Assembly: GCF_000696185.1 (NCBI RefSeq)
Contig: NZ_KK853997.1
Location: forward strand, 4,134,410-4,198,409
DNA: 64,000 nucleotides
Direction: 5' to 3'
Origin: Kitasatospora cheerisanensis KCTC 2395
GTDB lineage: Bacteria > Actinomycetota > Actinomycetes > Streptomycetales > Streptomycetaceae
The notes beneath the pieces are model-generated. The model worked only from the letters and a program-made list of their open reading frames with translations. It did no database searches and had not been told where the DNA came from. How positions within the stretch are numbered: the stretch's first letter is position 1; every line of letters starts with the position of its first letter. A program made the translations under genes and the position numbers. Positions 45,228 to 53,809 of the stretch are shown one piece after another.

Positions 45228-45650
45228 TCAGGCGGTGGAGCCGAAGATCATGTGGTGGCCGCGGGCGGTGTCCAGGTACTCGCGGACGCGGTGGATCAGG
45301 CCGTCGCGGAGGTGGAAGACCAGGCAGTAGTCGTTGGCGTAGTGCTTGCCGTCGGCGAGGGTCGCGGTCATGGTCTCCTCGACGACGACCCGGTCGCCGT
45401 CGGCGTGGAAGCCGTGGAAGGTGACGGTGACGTCGCGGACGAACAGGCGGGGGAAGTCCTCGGCGAGGAAGCGGGCGATGGCCTGCCGGCCGATCAGGTG
45501 GCTGGGGCAGTCCAGGGCGAGGGCCGTGGCGTTGCCGGGCGGGGCCAGCCACTCGGCGTCCTCGGTGAAGACGGCGGCGATCCGGTCGGCGTCGTGGCTG
45601 GCGAACTCCTTCCATGCGTGCTGGACGAGGTCGCGGCTGTGGGATGGCAT
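45228..45650 (-). CDS. NTF2-like (SnoaL-type) domain protein
   Basis: 140 residues from ATG 45650, a single cone-shaped SnoaL/NTF2-like domain: VQHAWKEFASHDADRIAAVFTEDAEWLAPPG, HLIGRQAIARFLAEDF and a C-terminal strand pair. Such domains are isomerases, polyketide cyclases or ligand-binding proteins. The YANDYCLVFHLRDGLI segment suggests a ketosteroid-isomerase-like shape, but no catalytic role can be fixed. It is divergent from the gene at 45772. Confidence 0.8.
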   Translation of the reverse strand: MPSHSRDLVQHAWKEFASHDADRIAAVFTEDAEWLAPPGNATALALDCPSHLIGRQAIARFLAEDFPRLFVRDVTVTFHGFHADGDRVVVEETMTATLADGKHYANDYCLVFHLRDGLIHRVREYLDTARGHHMIFGSTA

Positions 45651-45771
45651 GGACGCGAGGCTAGGCGGACGCGGGCTCCCGGACCGGCGGGTTTCGGACA
45701 TGGTCAACCGGGTCCGGGGGTGGCCGGAATTCGTTCGCGTACGGCCGCCGGGGCGGTGCAGACTGCTCGAC

Positions 45772-46251
45772 ATGACAGAGCGTGAGGAACTGCCCGCCGA
45801 GCCGCTGGAGTGGTGCGTGGCGGCCAACGTGGCGAGCCTCACCGTCCACGGGCCGGGCGGCGAGGACGTCCGGGCCGGGCTCAAGCACTTCGCGCCGGGG
45901 GCCAGGCTCTGGGTGTTCCCGCCCCGGTACCAGGGTGACGACGAGCGGCTCCAGGTGGTCGGCGTCCACCGCGGGCGCGGGGCGCGCCACATCAACATGA
46001 TCGTCTTCCGGCGGCACCTGGAGAACTTCCGGATCAAGCCGCTGTACAGCCCCGCGGTGCAGCGCGCGAAGGGCAGGAACTACTGGAGCTGGAACCGCGT
46101 GTGGTGCTGTCCCGAGGTCACCCGCCCCTGGGTCGACCGCTGGAACCTGCTCGCCCAGGGCACGCCGTCCGAGGAGTTCCCGCCCTGGCCGGTCCGCCGG
46201 ACCTTCTCGCCCGCCGAGACCTGCCCGCACGGCGGTGACGGCTCCGCCTGA
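45772..46251 (+). CDS. Hypothetical Trp/Arg-rich protein
   Basis: 159 residues from ATG 45772. I do not recognise it. It is soluble, rich in Trp and Arg near the C-terminus (NYWSWNRVWCCPEVTRPWVD), with a beta-like core (ARLWVFPPRYQGDDERLQVVGVHRG) and an ETCPHG tail. Composition and codon use match normal streptomycete genes, and it has a discrete promoter gap from the divergent SnoaL-like gene. Confidence 0.65.
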   Translation: MTEREELPAEPLEWCVAANVASLTVHGPGGEDVRAGLKHFAPGARLWVFPPRYQGDDERLQVVGVHRGRGARHINMIVFRRHLENFRIKPLYSPAVQRAKGRNYWSWNRVWCCPEVTRPWVDRWNLLAQGTPSEEFPPWPVRRTFSPAETCPHGGDGSA

Positions 46252-46348
46252 CTGCTCCGTCTGACCGCGCGGGAGAGCCGTTCGGCGGGCCTCCCCCGCG
46301 ACGGGTACGGCGCGGATACTGGAATCTCCTGACGGGGGTGGTGCGGTG

Positions 46349-46834
46349 ATGACCGAGATCAGAATCGGCCTGGCGGTACGGGCGTTGACCGAGGCGGACC
46401 TGCCGTCCTGCGGCTGGTCCGGGGACGCCATGCACGTGCGCCAACTCGCGGCCCAGCTACGGCGGATGGCGGCCGGCGAGATCGACTACCTGGCCGCGTG
46501 CACCCCCGCGGACCTACCGGTGGCGCTCGGCGGCATCGACTACACGGCGAGCCCGGGCGCCGGAACGATCTGGCAGCTCGGCGTCCACCCCGCACTCCAG
46601 TCCTGCGGGATCGGCACCTTCCTGATCCGCACCGCGGAGCAGCGGATCACCGCCCGCGGCCTGACCCGCGCCGAACTCGGCGTCGAGGACGACAACCCCC
46701 GCGCCCGCGCCCTCTACGAACGGCTCGGCTACCGGCCGTTCGGCCGCGAGCCGGACTCCTGGAACGTGGTGGCGGAGGACGGCTCGATCCGCCGCTACGA
46801 GACGATGTGCACCCTGATGCGCAAGGAGCTCTGA
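46349..46834 (+). CDS. GNAT-family N-acetyltransferase
   Basis: 161 residues; GTG 46346 is an alternative start three bases upstream. The acetyl-CoA site is LGVHPALQSCGIGTFLIRTAEQ (Q/RxxGxG/A region) and the C-terminal segment DDNPRARALYERLGYRPFG is typical. It transfers an acetyl group to an amine of unknown identity. The gene ends at a UUCG-type hairpin shared with the convergent lipoprotein gene. Confidence 0.88.
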   Translation: MTEIRIGLAVRALTEADLPSCGWSGDAMHVRQLAAQLRRMAAGEIDYLAACTPADLPVALGGIDYTASPGAGTIWQLGVHPALQSCGIGTFLIRTAEQRITARGLTRAELGVEDDNPRARALYERLGYRPFGREPDSWNVVAEDGSIRRYETMCTLMRKEL

Positions 46835-46843
46835 CGGGGCGTT

Positions 46844-46859
46844 CGGCGCTTCGGCGCCG
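46844..46859. terminator. UUCG-loop hairpin between convergent genes
   Basis: CGGCGC and GCGCCG close a TTCG tetraloop, a very stable small hairpin. It lies between the acetyltransferase stop (46834) and the SecD-like stop (46864). Confidence 0.6.
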
Positions 46860-46863
46860 TCGG

Positions 46864-47669
46864 TCAGGTGGTGGGGTGGAGGCCGGCCGGGAGGTCGGTG
46901 GTGGCGAGTTGGGCGGCGAGGGTCTCGGCCTGGGTGCGGGTGAAGCTGCCGCTGATGACGGCATCGCCGCCGCTGATGGGCTCGCGGACGGCGGGGCTGG
47001 AGACCACGGCGCCGTCGATGACGATGGCGAACTGGTTGGCCGGGTCGGGCTGGGGGCCAGCCGGGTGGTGAGGGCGGTGAAGGCGGTCGCGCCGGCGGGG
47101 GTGAAGGTGAGGTTGATCAGCCACTGGGTCTCGTAGCGGGCGGTGCTCGCGGCGATGTCGGCGCCCTTGAGCGCGGCCGGTCCGAGCGCGAACTTCGTGG
47201 CGGGCTGCTGGGCGGAGCCGGCGGTGCTGCAGACGACGGCCGGAGCGGCGGGGTCGGCGGGCCGGGCCGGGGCCGAACAGTTCAACGCCTGGTACTGCGC
47301 GACCAGTTCGGGCGGGAGACCGTTGGGCGGGGTGGGGCTGTCGGGGAGACCGGAGGCGAGGACCGGGCGGAACTCCACGACCAGTTGATGGGTGAGGGCG
47401 TCGACGTGGTCGGCGACCGGGCCGGCGGCGGAGAGGGAGAGGGTGCCGCCCTCGGTGCTGACCCGGGGGTTCTTGAGGCCGAGCAACTCGGCGCGGTGGC
47501 GAAGCTGCTCGGCGGCATGCCGGAGTTCCTCGACGGACATCGGACGGTCCGCGGCGAAGTTCACCGCCGTCCGCTTCGGGCCGTCGGAGCCGCACCCGGT
47601 GACGGCGAGTCCGGCGGCGAGCAGGGCGGCCAGGGAGACCAGGGCGCGGGCGCGGATCGGTGGCGTCAT
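46864..47669 (-). CDS. SecD-like lipoprotein (P1-head domain only; apparent frameshift near 47062)
   Basis: About 268 residues. A lipoprotein signal is clear: LVSLAALLAAGLAVTGCGSDG with the lipobox Cys. The rest resembles the extracytoplasmic P1 head of SecD, including AIVIDGAVVSSPAVREPISGGDAVISGSFT, with none of SecD's membrane helices. The frame changes at GGCCCCAGC (about 47060): one extra C restores RLAPQPDPANQFAIV. It may be an extracytoplasmic helper of protein export or an independent derivative. Starts ATG 47669 and 47678 are equal candidates. Confidence 0.75.
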
Positions 47670-47760
47670 GGCAGCCATTGTGGCAGCCGGACGGGTGGTG
47701 CGGGCGGGTAAAGGGAAGTTCAACCAGCCGGAAAATCAAGGGAGTTGGCGGAGTTCGACC

Positions 47761-48045
47761 CCGGTGGGTGAGCCGCTGCGCGGCCGGTGCCGAGACCACC
47801 TGGACGGTGTCGACGCCGGGCAGGCGGAGGTGGGCGAAGCCGCCTTCGAGGGCGTGGTCGGCGCCGGCGGCGCGGTTGACGGTGGCGCCGGTGGCGCCGA
47901 ACCCGCCCGCCGGCTGGTCCTGCCGATGGACGGCGCGATCGTCACCGCGCTGCGCGAGGGCAGCGCCGCACCCGCCGCCGAGGCCCGGTCGATCGCCGCC
48001 GCGCTGCTGGCGGCCCCGGCGCCGGAGCCCGCCGCGGCCGCCTGA
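47761..48045 (+). pseudogene. Possible C-terminal remnant of a short-chain dehydrogenase
   Basis: The frame ending 48045 reads HLDGVDAGQAEVGEAAFEG then ARRLVLPMDGAIVTALREG, similar to the C-terminal tail of classical SDRs (GDPxKAA...PPLRLVLGxDA). No N-terminal Rossmann part precedes it: only 91 bp separate it from the divergent lipoprotein start. Tentative. Confidence 0.35.
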
Positions 48046-48128
48046 TCCGTGCGCGTACGGGCCCGGAACGCCATTCCGGGGACAGGATGTGAGGGACCGT
48101 CCGCTACCGCCCAGCCAGGAGGCGCACC

Positions 48129-49364
48129 ATGCCGGCCGACGTCCACCCCGGGCCCGAACCCGACCCCGCCCTCGACGGGCTGCGCCGCGCGGCCGCCGCG
48201 CTCCGGCCCGAACTGGTCGCCCTCCGGCGGGAGCTGCACCGCCACCCCGAGATCGGACTCGACCTGCCGCGCACCCAGGCCCGGATCCTCGCCGCGCTGG
48301 ACGGCCTCCCGCTGGAGATCACCCTCGGCGAGCGGCTGACCTCCGTCACCGCCGTGCTGCGCGGCGCCCGGCCGGGCCCGGCGGTGCTGCTGCGGGCCGA
48401 CCTGGACGCGCTGCCCGTCCAGGAGGACACCGGCCTGCCGCACGCCTCCGCGGTGCCCGGCGCGATGCACGCCTGCGGGCACGACCTGCACGCCGCCGCG
48501 CTGGTCGGGGCGGCCCGGCTGCTCGCCGGGTGCCGCGAACTGCTGTGCGGCAGCGTGGTGTTCATGTTCCAGCCGGGCGAGGAGGGGGACGGCGGGGCGG
48601 GCCTGATGATCGAGGAGGGCGTGCTGGACGCGGCCGGGGAGCGGGTCGTCGCCGCCTACGCGCTGCACGTGGCCGCCGCGCTGCTGCCCGCCGGGCAGGT
48701 GGCCGGCCGGCCCGGCCCGATCATGGCCGCCGCCGACCGGCTGCGGGTCGCGGTGGTCGGCCGCGGCGGGCACGGGTCGAGCCCGCACCTGGCGCTGGAC
48801 CCCGTCCCGGCGGCCTGCGAGGCGGTGCTGGCGCTGCAGAGCATGGTCACCCGGCGGTTCGACGCCTTCGACCCGGTGGTGCTGACCGTCGGCAGCTTCC
48901 ACGCGGGCACCGTCGACAACGTCATCCCCGACCGGGCCGAATTCGCCGCCACCGTCCGCTCGTTCTCGCCCGCCGCCCGGGAGGCGGTGCTGGAGCAGGC
49001 CGTCCGGGTGGTGCGCGGCATCGGCGAGGCGCACGGCTGCCGGGTCGACGCGGCGGTCGAGCCCGGCTACCCGGTGACGGTCAACGACCCGGGCGAGGCG
49101 GCGTACGCGGCCCTGACGGCCCGTCGGCTGATCGGCGCGGAGCGGTACCTGGAGCTGCCCCGGCCGCTGGCCGGCTCGGAGGACTTCGGGCTGCTGGCCG
49201 CGCACGTCCCCGCCGCCTACCTGGTGTTCGGCGCCTGCCCGCCCGGCGCCGACCCGGCCGCCGCGCCCTACAACCACTCCGCGCAGGCCCGGTTCGACGA
49301 CGCCGTGCTCGGCGACGCGGCGGCGCTGCTGGCCGCGCTGGCCCTGGGGCGGACGGGCGGCTGA
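48129..49364 (+). CDS. M20-family amidohydrolase (N-acyl amino acid/hippurate hydrolase type)
   Basis: 411 residues from ATG 48129, with AGGAGG six bases upstream. Metal-site motifs are in order: LLRADLDALPVQEDTGLPHAS, MHACGHDLHAAALVGAA, FMFQPGEEGDGGAGLMIEEG (EE pair) and LAGSEDFGLLAAHVPA. The dimerisation domain follows GRGGHGSSPHLALDPV. It hydrolyses N-acyl or N-carbamoyl amino acids with a di-metal centre in the cytoplasm. It stands between two fragments of SDR-like genes. Confidence 0.9.
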   Translation: MPADVHPGPEPDPALDGLRRAAAALRPELVALRRELHRHPEIGLDLPRTQARILAALDGLPLEITLGERLTSVTAVLRGARPGPAVLLRADLDALPVQEDTGLPHASAVPGAMHACGHDLHAAALVGAARLLAGCRELLCGSVVFMFQPGEEGDGGAGLMIEEGVLDAAGERVVAAYALHVAAALLPAGQVAGRPGPIMAAADRLRVAVVGRGGHGSSPHLALDPVPAACEAVLALQSMVTRRFDAFDPVVLTVGSFHAGTVDNVIPDRAEFAATVRSFSPAAREAVLEQAVRVVRGIGEAHGCRVDAAVEPGYPVTVNDPGEAAYAALTARRLIGAERYLELPRPLAGSEDFGLLAAHVPAAYLVFGACPPGADPAAAPYNHSAQARFDDAVLGDAAALLAALALGRTGG

Positions 49365-49374
49365 ACGGCCGGAG

Positions 49375-49437
49375 TCACAGCGCGCGGGCGGCCCCGCCGT
49401 CGATCCGGATCGACTCGCCGTTGATGTGCGCCGCGCC
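49375..49437 (-). pseudogene. C-terminal fragment of a short-chain dehydrogenase
   Basis: The reverse strand reads AAHINGESIRIDGGAARAL followed by TGA (49375-49377). This is the classical SDR tail (INGxxIxIDGG). An in-frame TAG occurs immediately upstream, so only about 20 codons survive. It is a deletion remnant squeezed between the amidohydrolase and the repeat protein. Confidence 0.6.
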
Positions 49438-49464
49438 CTACCCTGGACGACGCGACCGCTCCGC

Positions 49465-50915
49465 TCAGTCGCCGTCCCGGCGCGGCCGGCCCTCCTCGTC
49501 GGTGAGGCCCTCGGGTCCGGGGCTGGTGAAGTCGGGTGGGGTGTAGCCGAGGCGGTCGGGGTCGGGTCGGCCGTCGGCGTCGGTGAGTTGTTCGGGTCCG
49601 GGGCTGGTGAAGTGGGGGCCTTCGGTGCGGCGGCGGCCCTGGTCGTCGGTGAGGCCGCGGGGGCCGGGGCTGGTGAAGTCCGGGCTGTGGTGGTCGGGTG
49701 GGGTGAACCCGGCAAGGCGCGGCCTGCCCTGGTCGTCCGTCAGTCCTTCGGGGCCGGGGCTGGTGAAGTCGGGTGGGGTGTAGCCGAGGCGGTCGGGGTC
49801 GGGTCGGCCGTCGGCGTCGGTGAGTTGTTCGGGTCCGGGGCTGGTGAAGTGGGGGCCTTCGGTGCGGCGGCGGCCCTGGTCGTCGGTGAGGCCGCGGGGG
49901 CCGGGGCTGGTGAAGTCCGGGCTGTGGTGGTCGGGTGGGGTGAACCCGGCAAGGCGCGGCCTGCCCTGGTCGTCCGTCAGTCCTTCGGGGCCGGGGCTGG
50001 TGAAGTCGGGTGGGGTGTAGCCGAGGCGGTCGGGGTCGGGTCGGCCGTCGGCGTCGGTGAGTTGTTCGGGTCCGGGGCTGGTGAAGTGGGGGCCTTCGGT
50101 GCGGCGGCGGCCCTGGTCGTCGGTGAGGCCGCGGGGCCGGGGCTGGTGAAGTCCGGGCTGTGGTGCCCAGGCCCGGTGAACCCGGCCGGGCGCGGCCCGC
50201 CCTGATCGTCCGTCAGCCCCTCGCGGCCCGGGCTGGTGAAGTCGGGGCTGGCGTACGCGGCCCGGCTGAAGCCGGGGCGGTGCAGGTCGGGCGGGGCGGT
50301 GCGGGGGCGCGGGACGGCGGCGAGCCCGGCGGAGTGGTGGTCGAGCAGCCAGGGCAGCAGGGCGCGTTCGCGCAGCGCGGCGTGCCAGGCGGCCCGGGCC
50401 TCGGCCAGCTCGGCGTGCTGCTGCGGATCCGCGTCGGGGCCGCCGGAGGCGTCGCGCAGCGCGGTGAGGACCAGCCCCGCGCCGCCGATCAGCAGCGCGG
50501 CGGCGGCGACGGCCAGCGCCAGCAGGCCGGCCGTCACGGTGGAACGGCCGAGCGCCAGCCCGGGCGCGGCGGCCCGCAGCAGCCAGCCGAGCAACAGCAG
50601 GACCAGCCCGGCCCCGCCGGCCAGCACCGGCGTCAGCACCGTCAGCACCGGGAACAGCCCGGCCCCGGCGGGCGGCGCGCCGTCCGGCCGCTCGGCGAGG
50701 GCGGTGCGCAGCGCCAAGTAGTGCGCGTACTCGGCGGCGGCGGGCGCGGCGACGGCGTCGGCGTCCGCGAGCGCCTTGGTGTGCAGCTGTTCGGCGGTGA
50801 GGTGCGTGCCTGGCGCGGCCAGGGCCTGCCGGACGGTGGGGTCGCGCAGCGCTTCGTCGAGCAGGCGCGCGAAGTCGGCGCGGTCCTCGGCGAGCAGGCG
50901 CGGCGGGTGGCTCAT
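49465..50915 (-). CDS. Membrane protein with repetitive DFTSPGP C-terminal tail (apparent frameshift at 50133-50136)
   Basis: About 484 residues once rejoined. The N-terminal part has an Ala-rich helical region (EDRADFARLLDEALRDPTVR) and two to three membrane segments (VLAGGAGLVLLLLGWLLRAA, TAGLLALAVAAAALLIGGAG). The tail is a string of 26-27-residue repeats of the form DFTSPGPEGLTDDQGRPRP, three per 237-bp DNA unit. The frame breaks where the first-translated array copy has GGGG instead of GGGGG; with five Gs it runs to a stop at 49465. I do not recognise a function; the tail looks extended, proline-rich and cytoplasmic or wall-facing. Confidence 0.75.
49517..50165. repeat. Tandem array of a 237-bp unit, 2.7 near-identical copies
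   Basis: CCGTCGGCGT recurs at 49571, 49808 and 50045, exactly 237 bp (79 codons) apart. Copies look identical apart from one G in a homopolymer: five Gs at 49659-49663 and 49896-49900, four at 50133-50136. Each unit carries three diverged copies of a ~79-bp sub-repeat (CCGGGGCTGGTGAAGT), showing an older, smaller repeat amplified again recently. Confidence 0.95.
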
Positions 50916-51068
50916 GGGTACCCCGTTCCGCGAGGTGGACGGAAGGTCGCAGGCCTCGATGGTAGGGGTGCGCGGGAGCGCGCCGACAGGCTCTTTCCGG
51001 AACTTCAGTGCGCTCAGTTCCCTTGCGCGGCCGTACAGTTGTTCAGTTCGGGGGCGGCCCGCCGGGGG

Positions 51069-52217
51069 TCAGTTCAGTGGCAGCCGGGCGACCAGCAGGC
51101 GACCGTCCATGGTGACGCCGCCGTCCATCGCGATGGCCAGCTCGTCGGCGTAGATGTACGGGCCGGGCACGTGCGGCGGGGTGCCGTCCTCCGGGTGCTC
51201 GCCGGTCAGGTACGGGATCGGGCTGTGGCCGTGCACCACCCGGTAGCCGCCGTACATGGCGAGCAGCTCCTGCGCGGCCATGGTGCCGGCCTGGCCGCGG
51301 AACGCGAACCGCTTGGTGAACTTGCGGAAGGCGTCCCACCATTCGTCGATGCCCTCGTCGGCGAGCAGCGCGTGCACGGCGTCGTTGACGTCGGCGATGG
51401 TCTCGCCGTACTCCAGGTACGCGGTGGTGTCGGAGTGCAGCAGCAGGTGGCCGTCCTCCAGCGCCATCGCGGGCAGCCGGGACAGCCAGCTGATGTGGTG
51501 CGGCTGCAGGCGCTCCAGGTCGTGCTGCTGGCCGCCGTTGAGCCGCCAGGCGGCCAGGAAGGAGGCGGTGCCGGCGGTGGACTGGACGGCCTCGTCGGCG
51601 TAGCGGGCGGCGCCCAGGAACAGCAGTTCGTGATTGCCCATCAGAGCGCGGCAGTAGCCGCCGGCCGCGGCCGCCTCGGCGGCCAGCTGCATCACCAGGT
51701 CGATGACGCCGATGCCGTCCGGGCCGCGGTCGGTGAAGTCGCCGAGGAACCAGACCCGCGAACGCCCGGCCGACCAGTGGCCCTCGGCGTCGATCAGGCC
51801 CTGCTGGTGCAGCGCGGCGAGCAGTTCGTCGAGGTAGCCGTGCACGTCGCCGATCACGAACAGCGGACCGGGGCCCTCGCCGGGCTCGGGCTGCGGGTAC
51901 GGGAAGTGCACCTCGACGGCGGGCGCCGCCTCGATCGGCGGGCCGAGCTCGATGGTCGGCGGGTCCTCGTGCGGGGCCGCCCCGGTGGGGGCGTAGTGCC
52001 CGGGCACGGGCGCGCTGTCGCCGAACTGCCCGGCGGGCGCCCAGTGCTGCTCCAGGTAGTGGGCGCCGCCGTAGGTGCTGTGGGTGTCCTCGTACTGGTA
52101 GCCGGCCGGTTCGGCCGGCTCGAACCAGGAGCCTTGGGGGAGCACGTCGAGGTCCTGGCGGGAGCGGATGCCCGAGTGCGGGTGCTCGGGTTCGCGGAAG
52201 AGGTCCTCGGGTGTCAT
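51069..52217 (-). CDS. Metallophosphoesterase (bis(5'-nucleosyl)-tetraphosphatase/Ser-Thr phosphatase type)
   Basis: 382 residues from ATG 52217; in-frame codons back to 52256 are possible. An acidic, Pro-rich N-terminal 110 residues of low complexity precede the calcineurin-like core: FVIGDVHGYLDELL, WFLGDFTDRGPDG, ALMGNHELL and later HSD and VVHGHSPIP, supplying the di-metal ligands. Related enzymes cleave ApppA-type nucleotides or phosphoproteins. The N-terminal extension may target or regulate it. Confidence 0.88.
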   Translation of the reverse strand: MTPEDLFREPEHPHSGIRSRQDLDVLPQGSWFEPAEPAGYQYEDTHSTYGGAHYLEQHWAPAGQFGDSAPVPGHYAPTGAAPHEDPPTIELGPPIEAAPAVEVHFPYPQPEPGEGPGPLFVIGDVHGYLDELLAALHQQGLIDAEGHWSAGRSRVWFLGDFTDRGPDGIGVIDLVMQLAAEAAAAGGYCRALMGNHELLFLGAARYADEAVQSTAGTASFLAAWRLNGGQQHDLERLQPHHISWLSRLPAMALEDGHLLLHSDTTAYLEYGETIADVNDAVHALLADEGIDEWWDAFRKFTKRFAFRGQAGTMAAQELLAMYGGYRVVHGHSPIPYLTGEHPEDGTPPHVPGPYIYADELAIAMDGGVTMDGRLLVARLPLN

Positions 52218-52364
52218 TCGCCCATCATAGAAAGCGCACTCTCCCGCCGTCCTCACCTGGTCGGTATCCGTTTTCCCCGTTGACCCGTCGGACGGCGGAC
52301 CGGCCGCCCGGTCTGCCCCGGTCCGAGGTGGTCCGGACCACTGGCGGGCGCGGGCGGCGCACCC

Positions 52365-53522
52365 TCACACCTCGCCCGGCGGGCGGGGCGGACTGACCGT
52401 GGTACGCGGGCAGCGGCGCTGCGAGGAGGCCCGCACGATCAGCTCGGTCGGCATCAGCGTGCCGGGCGGCGGACCCGTCCCGGCGGTCCGGTAGCGCGGC
52501 GGGAACAGCCGGCCGGGGACCGCTCCGGAACCCGCGTCGACTCCTTCGATCGCGTCGATCAGCAGGTTGACCACGGTGGTGCCGATCCGACGGGGTTTCA
52601 GCGACAGCGTGGTGATCGGCGGTTCGGTGTTGGCGTAGACGTCGGACTCCGAGCAGCACACCAGCAGCAGGTCGTCCGGCACCCGCAGGCCGTAGCGGCG
52701 GGCGGCGGCCAGCAGGTCGGTGCCGTTCGGGTCGAACAGGCCGTACACCGCGTCCGGGCGGTCCGGGCGGGCCAGCAGCCGGTCGGCGGCGACCGCGCCG
52801 GCGGCCGGGTCGTGCGCCGGGTACGCCTCGTACACCGGCTCCTGGCCGACCCGGTCGCACCAGGCGAGGTACGCCTCGGTGGACAGCCGGGTGTAGGTGT
52901 CGGTGGAGGTGCCGGTGAGCAGGCCGATCCGGCGGGCGCCGGCCTCGCTCAGGTGCTCCAGGATGCCGAGCACGGCGGCCTCGTGGTCGTTGTCCACCCA
53001 GGCGGTGACCGGGCAGTTGCCGGGCTTGCCGTCGGAGACCACCGGCACGCCGGACCGGTACAGCTCGGTGACCAGCGGGTCCTGGTCGGGCGGGTCGATC
53101 ACCACCGTGCCGTCCAGCGCGATGTTGCTCCACACGTCGTGCCGGGAGGACGCGGGCAGCACCACCAGGGCGTAGCCGCGGCCGAGCGCGGCGCTGGTGG
53201 CGGCCCGCGCCATCTCCGCGAAGTAGGCGAACTCGGTGAAGGTGAACGGCTCTTCGCCGTAGGTGGTGACGGTCAGTCCGATCAGGCCGGACCGGCCGGT
53301 GCGCAGGGTCCGGGCGGCGGCGGAGGGCCGGTAGCCGAGGCGCTCGGCGACCTCGCGGACCCGGCTGCGGGTCTCGTCGGGGAGGCGGCCCTTTCCGTTG
53401 AGCGCGTCCGAGACCGTGGTGATGGAGACTCCGGCGGCCGCCGCGACGTCCCGGATGCCTGCCCGTTCCAGGCGCCGTGAGGCGGTGGCTCGGCGACCGT
53501 TCTGATTGGCTGCTGCTGTCAT
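52365..53522 (-). CDS. LacI-family transcriptional regulator
   Basis: 385 residues from ATG 53522. HTH: GIRDVAAAAGVSITTVSDALNGKGRLPDETRSRVREVAERLGYRPS with the hinge helix AAARTLRTG. The C-terminal domain is the periplasmic-binding-like ligand fold (GLIGLTVTTYG, LTGTSTDTYTRLSTEAYLAW, FDPNGTDLLAAARRYGLRVPDD). It is divergent from hisC, and an orthologous gene order (LacI, hisC) is recalled from S. coelicolor. Ligand unknown. Confidence 0.88.
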   Translation of the reverse strand: MTAAANQNGRRATASRRLERAGIRDVAAAAGVSITTVSDALNGKGRLPDETRSRVREVAERLGYRPSAAARTLRTGRSGLIGLTVTTYGEEPFTFTEFAYFAEMARAATSAALGRGYALVVLPASSRHDVWSNIALDGTVVIDPPDQDPLVTELYRSGVPVVSDGKPGNCPVTAWVDNDHEAAVLGILEHLSEAGARRIGLLTGTSTDTYTRLSTEAYLAWCDRVGQEPVYEAYPAHDPAAGAVAADRLLARPDRPDAVYGLFDPNGTDLLAAARRYGLRVPDDLLLVCCSESDVYANTEPPITTLSLKPRRIGTTVVNLLIDAIEGVDAGSGAVPGRLFPPRYRTAGTGPPPGTLMPTELIVRASSQRRCPRTTVSPPRPPGEV

Positions 53523-53809
53523 GGCGGACCGATCGTATGGCGCATCGCGGCGTTCTGTGACCGGTTCGCTACGGGACGTCGAAGAACCGTTTCTCCATGA
53601 GCACCCCCGGGGTGCGCCCTTCGATAGCTGCGGTTTTTCGCCTCGGATACCTCTGACATGTGCCAAAGGAACCCGGCAGAATGGCTGATCTGCACCCGTA
53701 ACCCGGACGAGCATCTCACCCGCACGGGTGAGAGGCGGTCGGTATCGTTCACGGCACCCGACCGGGGACTGATCGGCACCACCGCCGATGGAGAGAAACG
53801 GAGAACCCC

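Noticed and set aside
49517..50165. CRISPR or insertion sequence
   Set aside because: The 237-bp units are coding repeats in whole codons with no spacers, inverted ends or transposase.
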